This document shows, piece after piece, positions 17,847 to 25,833 of a stretch of 64,000 nt of DNA. The translations under genes were made by a program, and so were the position numbers. Every line of letters begins with the position of its first letter. The first letter of the stretch is position 1. Source of the stretch: NAK19 sp034434515 (GTDB lineage Bacteria; Chloroflexota; Anaerolineae; Anaerolineales; UBA4823); contig DAOTZA010000097.1 in NCBI GenBank assembly GCA_034434515.1, positions 1 through 64,000 of the forward strand. Direction: 5' to 3'. A model generated the notes under the pieces. The model was not told the origin of the DNA. It was given only the letters and a program-made list of their open reading frames with translations, and ran no database searches.

Positions 17847-19123
17847 TCAATTTCTCCAGAAAGAACATGGAGAATCCCCTTCAATTGGCTGGCGAGCGTG
17901 CGATAGGAATAATATCGCCTCCCCAGGCGATAGTTGTGTTCGGTCATTTCTTCAACTAGAGCCGGATGATCTAACAGCTCGCGCGCTTGCTGCAAGGTTT
18001 TCTCGGTAATAAAGCCATCAAACTCAATCGCCCGAAAACCTTTGGGTTTGATGTCAATCGAATAGATGGTGTAGTTGTTGACCAGCAAGGGACGTTTATA
18101 GTAAATCGCTTCCAAGAAAGCGTTGCCAAAACCTTCTAACAGGGAGGGATAGGTTACCAGATCGCAGCGCGAGTAGACATCGAAGAGGGAATAGATTTTT
18201 CGCCCATCCGGCAAGCTGCCGCGCTTTTCGCCGACGATCTGGTCAGCCATAATCAATTTGACATTCATCAAGTCGGCGAAGGTGAAGAGGTGCTGGGCGT
18301 ATTCATCCCCTTCATCGCCGCTGGCGTGCGAGATCACCAGGCGAGCTGGCAGACCGAGGCGGCGGACAAACTCTATGGCGTGTTCGATGCCTTTGCGACG
18401 CACGACGCGGGTTGGTTGCAAGAAAAAATACTCATCATCGGCGATGCCAAGGTCTTCCCGCAAGGAGGCCGAGTACTCATCTGGCGGCGGGGGTGGCTGG
18501 TCGAAGTTCATCACGTTGGGGATGACATAGGCTGCAATGCCGCGTCGATGGCTGAGCTGATTGGCGGCTGAGCTGTTGATTACGACATGTACCAGACTGG
18601 GTAAGCGCGGTGGATACATCATGTTGATGTAATCCCAAACGCAGTTGACCAGGTAACGCTTGCGCTCCCAAAACAAATCGTGGTGGTGAGCAATGGTGGG
18701 GATGCCGCTTTCGGCGATTAGTTCGGTTAGCGCCAGGGCTAAAGGCAGGTTTATTGGGATCGAAAGAGCGTTCTCCACCAAGAGCACGTGGATATCGTAC
18801 TGGCGGATGAATTTGATCAGGTGTTCCTTCAGATAGCCGGCTACATCGCGGATGCGCATGGTCAGTACCGGCGGACGGATGCGGTTGGAGAAGGCGATGC
18901 GGGTGATGTCGAGAATTTCTGGATGATCGAAGTGTGCTTCTGGAACGACAACCGAACGCTCGGCGGGGCAATCGCACTGCCCGGCAAAGTAGAAGCACGT
19001 ATGCCCTAACTCAGTCAAGACCTGGCACCATTTGCTCGACTCGAGGGAGACACCATCGGTCGAGTTAAACCGCATGGAAACAAAGCCAAGGTTGAGATTT
19101 TGGGTGGGCAAGTGACCGCTCAA
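17843..19123 (-). CDS. GT4-type glycosyltransferase
   Basis: This glycosyltransferase (426 residues from the TTG at 19123) starts with LGFVSMRFNSTDGVSLESSKW. Its C-terminal part contains PTRVVRRKGIEHAIEFVRRL and YPSLLEGFGNAFLEA (E-x7-E type). I prefer the TTG at 19123 because GGAG lies eight bases upstream and overlaps the preceding stop; no ATG precedes the first strand. The NxTDGVSLE opening recalls the mannosylglycerate/glucosylglycerate-associated GT4 group, but specificity is not proven. It is second gene of the phosphorylase-GT4-GT4-gpgS operon. Confidence 0.8.
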   Translation of the reverse strand: MSGHLPTQNLNLGFVSMRFNSTDGVSLESSKWCQVLTELGHTCFYFAGQCDCPAERSVVVPEAHFDHPEILDITRIAFSNRIRPPVLTMRIRDVAGYLKEHLIKFIRQYDIHVLLVENALSIPINLPLALALTELIAESGIPTIAHHHDLFWERKRYLVNCVWDYINMMYPPRLPSLVHVVINSSAANQLSHRRGIAAYVIPNVMNFDQPPPPPDEYSASLREDLGIADDEYFFLQPTRVVRRKGIEHAIEFVRRLGLPARLVISHASGDEGDEYAQHLFTFADLMNVKLIMADQIVGEKRGSLPDGRKIYSLFDVYSRCDLVTYPSLLEGFGNAFLEAIYYKRPLLVNNYTIYSIDIKPKGFRAIEFDGFITEKTLQQARELLDHPALVEEMTEHNYRLGRRYYSYRTLASQLKGILHVLSGEIE

Positions 19124-19128
19124 AGTTT

Positions 19129-20868
19129 CTACTCCGTTTTGTGAGGCGCTAGCCAAAGGGTTTGGTAGGGTTGTAACGTCAAAGTTGTCTGCGGTTTCAG
19201 TTCCATCCTTTGCTTACCGATCAGGTCTTGCCAGATTGCAGACACAGACAAGAGAGTGGGTGGTATGCTCAGGGAAAACGTTTGGGATTGCGAACTCAGG
19301 TTTTGCAAACAAAAGAGGCGCTGTTCCCCCGAGCGGGTCTGGCGATGCAAAGCAAAGATGGTTGGGGGACATTCTACCACATTCCAGACTGCCCCAAAGG
19401 GAGTGAAGGCCGGGTGGGCGGCTCGTGCCTGGATGAGTTGTTTCAGGCTGTTAAAAACCCTGGCGCGCTGCGAGGTGGGATCGGCTAACTGGCTTTCCAG
19501 TTCGTCCCGGTTCAACTTCTGGCGGTTGATGGTGCGGTTTTGCCCGGTTTGCTGTACGCCTTCTTTCCAGCCGCGTGAGCCGAAAAGGCTATGGAAGTAA
19601 AATGCCGGCACGCCAGGTAAACTCAGCATCAGGGCATGGGCGGCGACAAAGCGGCGTAAATGCAGCTCTAATGTTTCCTCCTCGTGCGGGTTGCTCAGCG
19701 CATCGAAATAATTGATGTTCAGCTCGTAAGGGCTGGCGGAGCCATCCGGATTGGTCTTATCGGAGACCAGGCCGCCGCGCTCTATGGTGCCGCTCACCAG
19801 GGTAGCGATCTCTTCCTCGCTCAGGATGCCCCGCACAGGTCCGACCCCAATGCCATCGTGAGAGGCTAAGAAGTTCAGAAACGTGACCTGGTCAGAAGGC
19901 AACTCTAAAGTTTCAACCCAGTTGGAGAACACGCTTCCGTCCCCGCTGCGCAGGGTGTGTAACACCAGTGGTGGTAAAGCAAAGTTGTACACCAGATGGG
20001 CTTCGTTTGTCCCATCTCCAAAATACGAGAGATTTTCGGCATGAGGCACATTGGTTTCGGTGATCAGGCGTACGTGCGGGGCAACGGACTCAAGGACGGC
20101 GCGCCACAATTGAATGATGCGATGCGTTTGGGGCAGGTGCAGACAGGTTGTGCCGATTTCCTTCCACAAATAGGCAATGGCATCCAGGCGGATAAAAGAG
20201 GCTCCTTGTTGGGCATAAAAGAGCAACAGGTCAACGATTTCCAGCAGAACGCGGGGGTTACGATAATTCAAATCCACCTGGTCGGCGCTGAAAGTGGTCC
20301 AGACACGCTTCTCTCCCTGGGCAGTGCGAAAGGGAGTGAGCAGAGGAGTGGTGCGAGGTCGGAAGACTTGAGAGAGGTCAACTTCCTGATCAATCGTAAT
20401 AAAGTCCTGCTGGTAGCGTGCCTCTCCCTGTAAGAAGGCTTGAAACCAGGGGCTCTGAGCGGAGATGTGATTGATCACCGCGTCGAACATCAGGCGAAAA
20501 CGGTGGCGAAAATTCTGCAAGTGAGTCCAGTCGCCGTAGCGCGAGTCCACCTGGCGATAGTCGATCACCGAAAAGCCGTCATCGGAAGACCAGGGATAGA
20601 ACGGCAGCAAGTGAATCACGGTGACCAGTTCTGCCAGATGACGGAGGCAAAAGTGGCTCAAGGTCAGCAAGGGCGGCTGATTGGCTTGCTGAACCTGGTC
20701 GGGGTAGGTAATCAGGAAGACATCCCGTTGATCGAGGTCGGTGCGGGATGGGGGGGTGATCTTGCCGCGGTAAGCCTTTAGGATGGCAAGCAGGGTTTGG
20801 AAGGCATCTGCATGCCCTGAACCGTAGATACTCTGCCACAGCTCATAGAGACGGGCATCGTCTTTCAT
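19129..20868 (-). CDS. GH13_18 sugar phosphorylase (glucosylglycerate/sucrose type)
   Basis: The 579-residue alpha-amylase-family protein has catalytic residues in context: nucleophile Asp in FIRLDAIAYLWKE, acid/base Glu in RLITETNVPH, and the third Asp in FLASHDGIGV. HLLPFYPWSSDDGFSVIDY and the overall length are typical of GH13 subfamily 18 (sucrose, sucrose-6-phosphate, glucosylglycerol and glucosylglycerate phosphorylases). Beside gpgS, glucosylglycerate phosphorylase is the best guess: it would reversibly split the osmolyte to glucose-1-phosphate and glycerate. No strong ribosome-binding site precedes the ATG, while TACAAT lies six bases upstream, so the message may be leaderless. Confidence 0.85.
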   Translation of the reverse strand: MKDDARLYELWQSIYGSGHADAFQTLLAILKAYRGKITPPSRTDLDQRDVFLITYPDQVQQANQPPLLTLSHFCLRHLAELVTVIHLLPFYPWSSDDGFSVIDYRQVDSRYGDWTHLQNFRHRFRLMFDAVINHISAQSPWFQAFLQGEARYQQDFITIDQEVDLSQVFRPRTTPLLTPFRTAQGEKRVWTTFSADQVDLNYRNPRVLLEIVDLLLFYAQQGASFIRLDAIAYLWKEIGTTCLHLPQTHRIIQLWRAVLESVAPHVRLITETNVPHAENLSYFGDGTNEAHLVYNFALPPLVLHTLRSGDGSVFSNWVETLELPSDQVTFLNFLASHDGIGVGPVRGILSEEEIATLVSGTIERGGLVSDKTNPDGSASPYELNINYFDALSNPHEEETLELHLRRFVAAHALMLSLPGVPAFYFHSLFGSRGWKEGVQQTGQNRTINRQKLNRDELESQLADPTSQRARVFNSLKQLIQARAAHPAFTPFGAVWNVVECPPTIFALHRQTRSGEQRLFCLQNLSSQSQTFSLSIPPTLLSVSAIWQDLIGKQRMELKPQTTLTLQPYQTLWLAPHKTE

Positions 20869-20874
20869 ACTTTT

Positions 20875-20880
20875 ATTGTA
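20875..20880 (-). promoter_or_regulatory. Possible -10 box, leaderless phosphorylase mRNA
   Basis: TACAAT lies six bases upstream of the ATG at 20868 and would place transcription start at or next to the start codon. No convincing -35 box or ribosome-binding site is present. Confidence 0.3.
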
Positions 20881-21046
20881 CCCGAAGGATAGTTGAGTGA
20901 ATGGCTTAGTTGAAAGTATTTATTGCTGACAGGGCTGGTCTTGGTAGGGATGATGCAACAGGTAGTCGAAACCCAGACGATGGAGTGCAAAAGTCTTGCT
21001 TTTACGCTCCATAGAAAAGCGTCGCCACGGGCAGAGGGGAGTGATA

Positions 21047-21134
21047 CCCTCACCCCCAGCCCCTCTCCCATGAAGGGCGGGAGAGGGGAGTTTGACTCCC
21101 TTCTCCCTTAGGGAGAAGGGCCGGGGATGAGGGA
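21047..21134. repeat. Dispersed palindromic repeat, copy D
   Basis: This is a full-length copy of the 1-83 element (CCCTCACCCCCAGCCCC to GATGAGGGA). It lies in the 700-base noncoding stretch 20869-21576, which otherwise holds only copies E and the leader at 21451-21546. Confidence 0.9.
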
Positions 21135-21328
21135 TAGAAGCTGCAACGCTCAGGGGCTTCGGCGGGGGGCTGTGTCAAAAGGGTGAAATTTTACTTGGAC
21201 AACCTTGAGTGGGGGAAACCCCCTATAATTGGCGACTTTGTGGGACGAATAACCAAAAACTATGCTAAAAACAGGCTCAAAGTGGGAGATAAAAATTTGG
21301 CTATTTACTTTTGGCACAGCTCCACCCC

Positions 21329-21446
21329 CGATCCCTCTCCCAAGATGAGAGAGGGAGTAACCCCCTCACCCCCAGCCCCTCTCTCAAGATTGGAGAGGGG
21401 AGCAATCCCCTCACCCCCAGCCCCTCGCCCGCAGGGCGAGGGGATT
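21329..21446. repeat. Three truncated tandem repeat copies E
   Basis: Three first-half units follow each other (about 21329-21357, 21363-21401 and 21408-21446). Each has a CCCTC-type stem pairing with GAGGG and differs in loop sequence. This shows that the half-hairpin can occur as an independent, locally amplified unit. Confidence 0.8.
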
Positions 21447-21450
21447 TCGG

Positions 21451-21546
21451 TTCAACTCTGAAAATATCATGGTATAATCGACCCTGGAAACGACTACAGG
21501 GAGCCCTGTCCTGCGCAGGGGCGGGATAGAGTGGTTTCTATCCCGC
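21451..21546 (+). promoter_or_regulatory. Promoter and structured leader of the Mo hydroxylase gene
   Basis: TTCAAC (21451) and TATAAT (21473-21478) spaced by 16 bases form a promoter. The leader then folds into successive hairpins: CAGGG-AGC-CCTG (about 21497-21508), CCTGCGCAGG, and a ten-base-pair stem GCGGGATAGA/TCTATCCCGC (21521-21546). The ribosome-binding site follows about 20 bases later. The density of structure suggests a regulatory leader, but I cannot assign a known riboswitch class. Confidence 0.55.
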
Positions 21547-21576
21547 AGGTTGAGATCGATAACAAAGGAGCGAATG

Positions 21577-23805
21577 ATGGAATGGGTTGGTCAATCGGTA
21601 CAACGGTTAGATGCAGTTGGAAAAGTAACCGGTCAAACGCTTTTCCCCGGCGATATCAATCTGCCCAATCAGGCTTATATGAAGATCCTGTTTGCCCATC
21701 GTCCTCATGCGATTATCCGCCGCATCGACACGAGTAAGGCCGAGGCGCTGGAAGGTGTGATCGCTGTTTTCACCGCCAAGGATGTGCCCAATAATGAATA
21801 TGGGTTGATTATGCCCGATCAACCGGTGCTGTGCGGCCCTGGTTCCAACAAGCCGTATGCAGAACGCGTGCGTTTTATCGGTGACCAGGTTGCGCTGGTG
21901 ATCGCTGAAACCGAAGAGATCGCCGCCAAAGCCCGAGACTTAATCGAAGTTGAGTACGAAGACCTGCCGGTGGTTACCGATATGGAAGTGGCAATGCAGG
22001 AAGGCGCCCCGCTGTTGCATCCTGACCGCGGTTCGAATGTCTTTTGTCATTATCGCATCCGCAAGGGAGATGTCGAGGAAGCCTTCAAGCGGTGTGATGT
22101 GGTTGTGGAGGGGGAATATCGCACTCCTGCTCAGGAACACGCCTACCTGCAACCGGAGGCCGGTTTAGGCTATATCGATGAGGAAGGGCGGGTGACGATC
22201 CAGGTTGCCGGGCAGTGGACGCATGAAGACCAGGAGCAAATTGCCCATGCCTTGAACTTGCCGCTCGAAAAAGTGCGGGTTATTTATCCCGCTATTGGCG
22301 GCGCATTTGGCGGGCGAGAGGATATGTCGGTGCAGATTGTGCTTGCCCTGGCTGCCATGCGCTTGCATGAGCGCGGCATTGATCGCCCGGTCAAAATTAT
22401 TTGGAGCCGCGAAGAATCGATCATCGGTCATCATAAGCGGCATCCTTATCTCATTCGCGCCAAATGGGGAGCGACCAGAGAAGGCAAGGTCATCGCCGCT
22501 GAAGTGCAGGTGATTGCCGATGGCGGCGCGTATGCTTACACCTCCACGAAAGTATTGGGCAACGCTACCCTGATGTGCACCGGGCCGTACGAGATTGAGA
22601 ATGTGAAGGTCGATTCCTATGCAGTTTACACCAACAATCTTCCCAACGGTGCCTTTCGGGGGTTTGGCGGTCCGCAGGGCGCGTTTGCTGCCGAAACGCA
22701 GATGAACCGCTTAGCCGAGGCATTGGGCATGGACCCGGTTGAAATCCGCTTGCGCAACGTCTTGCGTGAAGGGTCATTGCTCTCCGTTGGCACTCCCTTA
22801 CCCAAAGGGGTGAGCATTGCCCAGGTGGTTGAGCAGTGTGCCAAAGCAGCCGGCTGGCAACAGACCGAAGCCGGCTGGAAGCGCCCTCCGAAGCCGGCCA
22901 ATCCGGCGCCCCATCTGCTGCGCGGCCTCGGTTTTGCTTGCGCTTTCAAGAACGTGGGCTTTTCCTTTGGCGCTCCTGAACACTCCTGGGCAACCGTAGA
23001 GTTATATGGCGATGCCGAGATCGAACGGGCAATTGTCCATCACGCCGGCGCAGATGTTGGCCAAGGAGCGCATACCGTTATGGCGCAAATCGCCGCTGAA
23101 ACATTGGGCATTCCCATAGAACGGGTGCGCATGGTGGTCTCGGATACAGCCGTGACCGATAACTCCGGCTCGGCTTCGGCTTCGCGAATGACTTTCATGG
23201 CTGGCAATGCCATCAAATGCGCCTGTGAAGCTGCCCTGGAAAAGTGGCGCGCCGAGGAACGACCGGTGATTGTGAAGTACAAATATCGACCGCCAGCAAC
23301 CACACCCTTTGATCCCGAAACCGGTAAGTGTGAACCCAACTTTGCCTATGGCTATGTCGCTCAGGCGGTTGAAGTTGAAATCGACACTGAAACCGGGCAT
23401 GTGCGCCTGCTGCGGGTGATTTCTGCTGACGATGTTGGCAAAGCGGTCAATCCATTGCAGGTGCAGGGGCAAATTGAAGGCGCCGTAGTGCAGGCGGCCG
23501 GCTATGCTATCCTGGAGAACTTTATCCAAAAGGACGGCTATGTTCACACACAACATCTCTCTACCTACCTGATTCCTTCGGTATTGGATATTCCTGATCG
23601 AGTGGACTCGCTGATTCTAGAATACCCCGATCCGATCGGTCCTTACGGAGCGCGAGGAATGGCTGAGATGCCCTTCCTGCCGTTGGCGCCGGCTGTGACC
23701 GCGGCCGTGCGCGACGCGAGCGGGGTCTGGTTTACGGAATTCCCCTTGATCCCGGAGCGCGTCTTGCGTGGCTTAGGCAAGCTCAAACCAGTTGCGAGCA
23801 CTTAG
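21577..23805 (+). CDS. Xanthine dehydrogenase-family molybdopterin-binding subunit
   Basis: The protein (about 742 residues, ATG at 21577 with GGAG six bases upstream) begins VGQSVQRLDAVGKVTGQTLF, as molybdenum hydroxylase large subunits do. It has GGAFGGREDM (Mo-cofactor contact), PNGAFRGFGGPQGAF (xanthine-dehydrogenase-type loop, not the AYxCSFR of CO dehydrogenase) and GARGMAEMPFLPLAP near the C terminus with the catalytic Glu. It should hydroxylate a purine, aldehyde or aromatic heterocycle. The FeS and FAD subunits that normally lie beside it are absent here, so it is an orphan whose partners must be elsewhere. A terminator follows. Confidence 0.88.
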   Translation: MEWVGQSVQRLDAVGKVTGQTLFPGDINLPNQAYMKILFAHRPHAIIRRIDTSKAEALEGVIAVFTAKDVPNNEYGLIMPDQPVLCGPGSNKPYAERVRFIGDQVALVIAETEEIAAKARDLIEVEYEDLPVVTDMEVAMQEGAPLLHPDRGSNVFCHYRIRKGDVEEAFKRCDVVVEGEYRTPAQEHAYLQPEAGLGYIDEEGRVTIQVAGQWTHEDQEQIAHALNLPLEKVRVIYPAIGGAFGGREDMSVQIVLALAAMRLHERGIDRPVKIIWSREESIIGHHKRHPYLIRAKWGATREGKVIAAEVQVIADGGAYAYTSTKVLGNATLMCTGPYEIENVKVDSYAVYTNNLPNGAFRGFGGPQGAFAAETQMNRLAEALGMDPVEIRLRNVLREGSLLSVGTPLPKGVSIAQVVEQCAKAAGWQQTEAGWKRPPKPANPAPHLLRGLGFACAFKNVGFSFGAPEHSWATVELYGDAEIERAIVHHAGADVGQGAHTVMAQIAAETLGIPIERVRMVVSDTAVTDNSGSASASRMTFMAGNAIKCACEAALEKWRAEERPVIVKYKYRPPATTPFDPETGKCEPNFAYGYVAQAVEVEIDTETGHVRLLRVISADDVGKAVNPLQVQGQIEGAVVQAAGYAILENFIQKDGYVHTQHLSTYLIPSVLDIPDRVDSLILEYPDPIGPYGARGMAEMPFLPLAPAVTAAVRDASGVWFTEFPLIPERVLRGLGKLKPVAST

Positions 23806-23874
23806 TTTGGTATTTCTCTCTGGAACGACTGGATTTTTGCTCTGCTCTGGCAATTCCTTGCTTCTCAACTGTTT

Positions 23875-23912
23875 CCCGCAGGTGATCCGGCCGCAACCTG
23901 CGGGAAGTTTTT
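23875..23912 (+). terminator. Intrinsic terminator after the Mo hydroxylase gene
   Basis: CCCGCAGGT pairs perfectly with ACCTGCGGG across a 12-base loop and is followed by AAGTTTTT. It lies 70 bases after the stop and immediately before the flippase start. Confidence 0.8.
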
Positions 23913-23921
23913 GAGTTCTCA

Positions 23922-25415
23922 ATGCTCGATTTGTTAGAAGCCTACGGATTTTTTGGCCTACAACATGGCTCGGCCGTGTTTTTGGGCTTGTTGCGCGCCA
24001 AGATCCTGGCTGCTACCTTAGGCCCTTTTGGCGTGGGCATTTTTTCGCAGGCGAATGCCTTTTTTACCCTGCTGCAAGGTTTTTACATCCTTGGCTTGGG
24101 TGGCAGTCTGACCAAGATGATCGCCGAGACCCGCGCTCGGGAAGACTATAAGGGCTTGAATCAGACCATTCTCACCGTTATGCTGGCGTATGGCTTGCTA
24201 GGCTTGCTGTTTGTGATCCTCTCGGCTGTTTTTGCCGCACCGCTCGCCCGCTTCGCCTTTAACAGCTCGGCTTATTGGTCCTATATCCTCATCGTCGGTT
24301 TAACCGCCTATGCCTGGTTGTTCTATCAGGAAGTGCTGATCATCTTCCGCGGCTTGATGCAATGGCGCGAGGCCTCGCTGGTCGCTATCGTGGGCAACGG
24401 GGTTAATCTGCTGATCATGCTGATATGTATCTTGCTTTGGGAAGTTTGGGGAGCGGTTCTTTCTTTGCTTCTCTCCCAGGTAGTCAGTTTTTTCTTAGCG
24501 TTTTGGCTGCTGGTGCGCTCGACTGCCCGGCGGCATCAAATTCGCTTCTGGAAATCCAGACCCCAGTGGCAGATCTTGCGTTCGCTGTTGGATTTTGCCG
24601 GCCCGCTAACGGTAATGAATCTGCTGGGCACGCTACTTTACCTCACCATCCGCAGCCAGGTCGTTCGTCAGCTTGGCGCCGAAGCCAACGGCCTGTACCA
24701 GGCTGCTTATTCGGTCTCTTATGCCTATATGGGGTTTGTCAATACGGCCATTTGGGGCTATGGCATTCCCAAACTCTCCTCCCTCAAAGAAAATGTTGCT
24801 GAGGTTGTGCGCATTCAGAACAACAGCCTGCGCCTTGGCTGGCTGACTCTGGTGCCTTTCACCATTGCTTTGCTGGCTGGGCGCGAGATTTGGATTCCCT
24901 TGTTGTTTAGTTCGGCATTCCTTGCGGTGGCGCCGTTATTTATCTGGCAACTGATGGGAGATGTGATCTTCTTTGTGCGCATGAACATCCTAATTTCCAT
25001 GGTGCCGCTGGAGAAGATGCGCAATTATTTTTTTGAGGGTTTTACCTATTGGATTTCCTGGACGGCTTTTTCAGTTCTATTCCTTAACCGCTGGGGGATC
25101 GGGGCGGTGATCGGCGGTTATTTTTTAATCAATCTCATCTTTTTGGCTTTTGACTTCACCGTCCAAAGCCGTGTCAACGGCTTTCGATTGCGTCAGGATA
25201 ATTTGCAGATGTTTCTCAAAGGGATTCCCCTGACGGGCTTGGGCTATCTGATTGCCCAGTTTGTCCCTTCTCTACCCCTGCGCCTGGCTCTGTGTAGTGT
25301 GATTATCCTGGTATTGCTGATCTGGCTGCCTGGCGAACTGGAAAAGCGCAATGGCGTTGCCTATCTGCGCCAGTTGCTGGTCAAGCTGTCAGTCCCTTTT
25401 CAAAAGCGCCCTTAG
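23922..25415 (+). CDS. Polysaccharide flippase, MOP/Wzx-like
   Basis: This 497-residue protein has about 12-14 membrane helices. Its opening (QHGSAVFLGLLRAKILAATL, then GPFGVGIFSQANAFFTLLQG) is the pattern of MOP-superfamily oligosaccharide exporters (Wzx/RfbX). Such proteins flip lipid-linked sugar units across the membrane. It stands alone on the plus strand between two convergent boundaries; the glycosyltransferase operon at 14.8-20.9 kb is the nearest sugar locus. The start has only a weak ribosome-binding site. Confidence 0.85.
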   Translation: MLDLLEAYGFFGLQHGSAVFLGLLRAKILAATLGPFGVGIFSQANAFFTLLQGFYILGLGGSLTKMIAETRAREDYKGLNQTILTVMLAYGLLGLLFVILSAVFAAPLARFAFNSSAYWSYILIVGLTAYAWLFYQEVLIIFRGLMQWREASLVAIVGNGVNLLIMLICILLWEVWGAVLSLLLSQVVSFFLAFWLLVRSTARRHQIRFWKSRPQWQILRSLLDFAGPLTVMNLLGTLLYLTIRSQVVRQLGAEANGLYQAAYSVSYAYMGFVNTAIWGYGIPKLSSLKENVAEVVRIQNNSLRLGWLTLVPFTIALLAGREIWIPLLFSSAFLAVAPLFIWQLMGDVIFFVRMNILISMVPLEKMRNYFFEGFTYWISWTAFSVLFLNRWGIGAVIGGYFLINLIFLAFDFTVQSRVNGFRLRQDNLQMFLKGIPLTGLGYLIAQFVPSLPLRLALCSVIILVLLIWLPGELEKRNGVAYLRQLLVKLSVPFQKRP

Positions 25416-25572
25416 CCATATCGATTTTGCTTTTTCTGGCGAATGTTTCTTGGTGTGGGAAACGTCCCCCCAACTTTAGCAGAGCGGGATTTTGGAGCCG
25501 ACCTCAAACCTTTGGGAGGCTTGTTTGGGTTTTGCCACTGAGAGCTTAAACCTTTGCTTTGTCAGAGGACAT

Positions 25573-25833
25573 TTAGGGCATCTGCTCAAATTCCTGCACC
25601 TGCGCTAAAAAGGCAGCCACGACGGTGGGGTCGAACTGCTTGCCGGCCTGTGCGCGCAAATACTCCAGCACTTGCTCTCTCTTCCATGCCTGGCGATACG
25701 GGCGATCCGAGTGCAGGGTATCCCAGACGTCCAAGACAGCAAAAATACGGGCTTCTAAGACGCGCTCGATGACCACTCCAATGCCAAGGGGAGCAGCGCT
25801 AAAAATCGATTGGAGAAAGCTCGCTCTATCCAT
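25573..25833 (-). pseudogene. PAS/HD-GYP remnant with internal deletion
   Basis: The 86-residue frame opens like the first strand of a PAS domain (FLQSIFSAAPLGIGVVIERVL). It then joins abruptly to the C-terminal end of an HD-GYP phosphodiesterase (ARIFAVLDVWDTLHSDRPYR, then GKQFDPTVVAAFL). The HD and GYP catalytic motifs that should lie between are missing. This looks like a deletion that fused a PAS start to an HD-GYP tail. Its ATG overlaps the stop of the GGDEF gene, so it was once, or still is, a coupled downstream gene. It is unlikely to be an active phosphodiesterase. Confidence 0.7.

Noticed and set aside
21183..21461. Small protein-coding gene
   Set aside because: The translation is mostly the Pro/Ser-rich product of the dispersed repeats.
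21481..21576. Guanidine-I (ykkC) or other named riboswitch before the Mo hydroxylase gene
   Set aside because: Only short similarities (CTACAGGGA, GTCC) are seen and the overall fold does not match what I know of the class, so I report it only as a structured leader.
21577..23805. CO dehydrogenase large subunit (CoxL)
   Set aside because: The AYxCSFR or AYRGAGR loop is absent; the protein has GAFRGFGG as in xanthine dehydrogenase-type enzymes.
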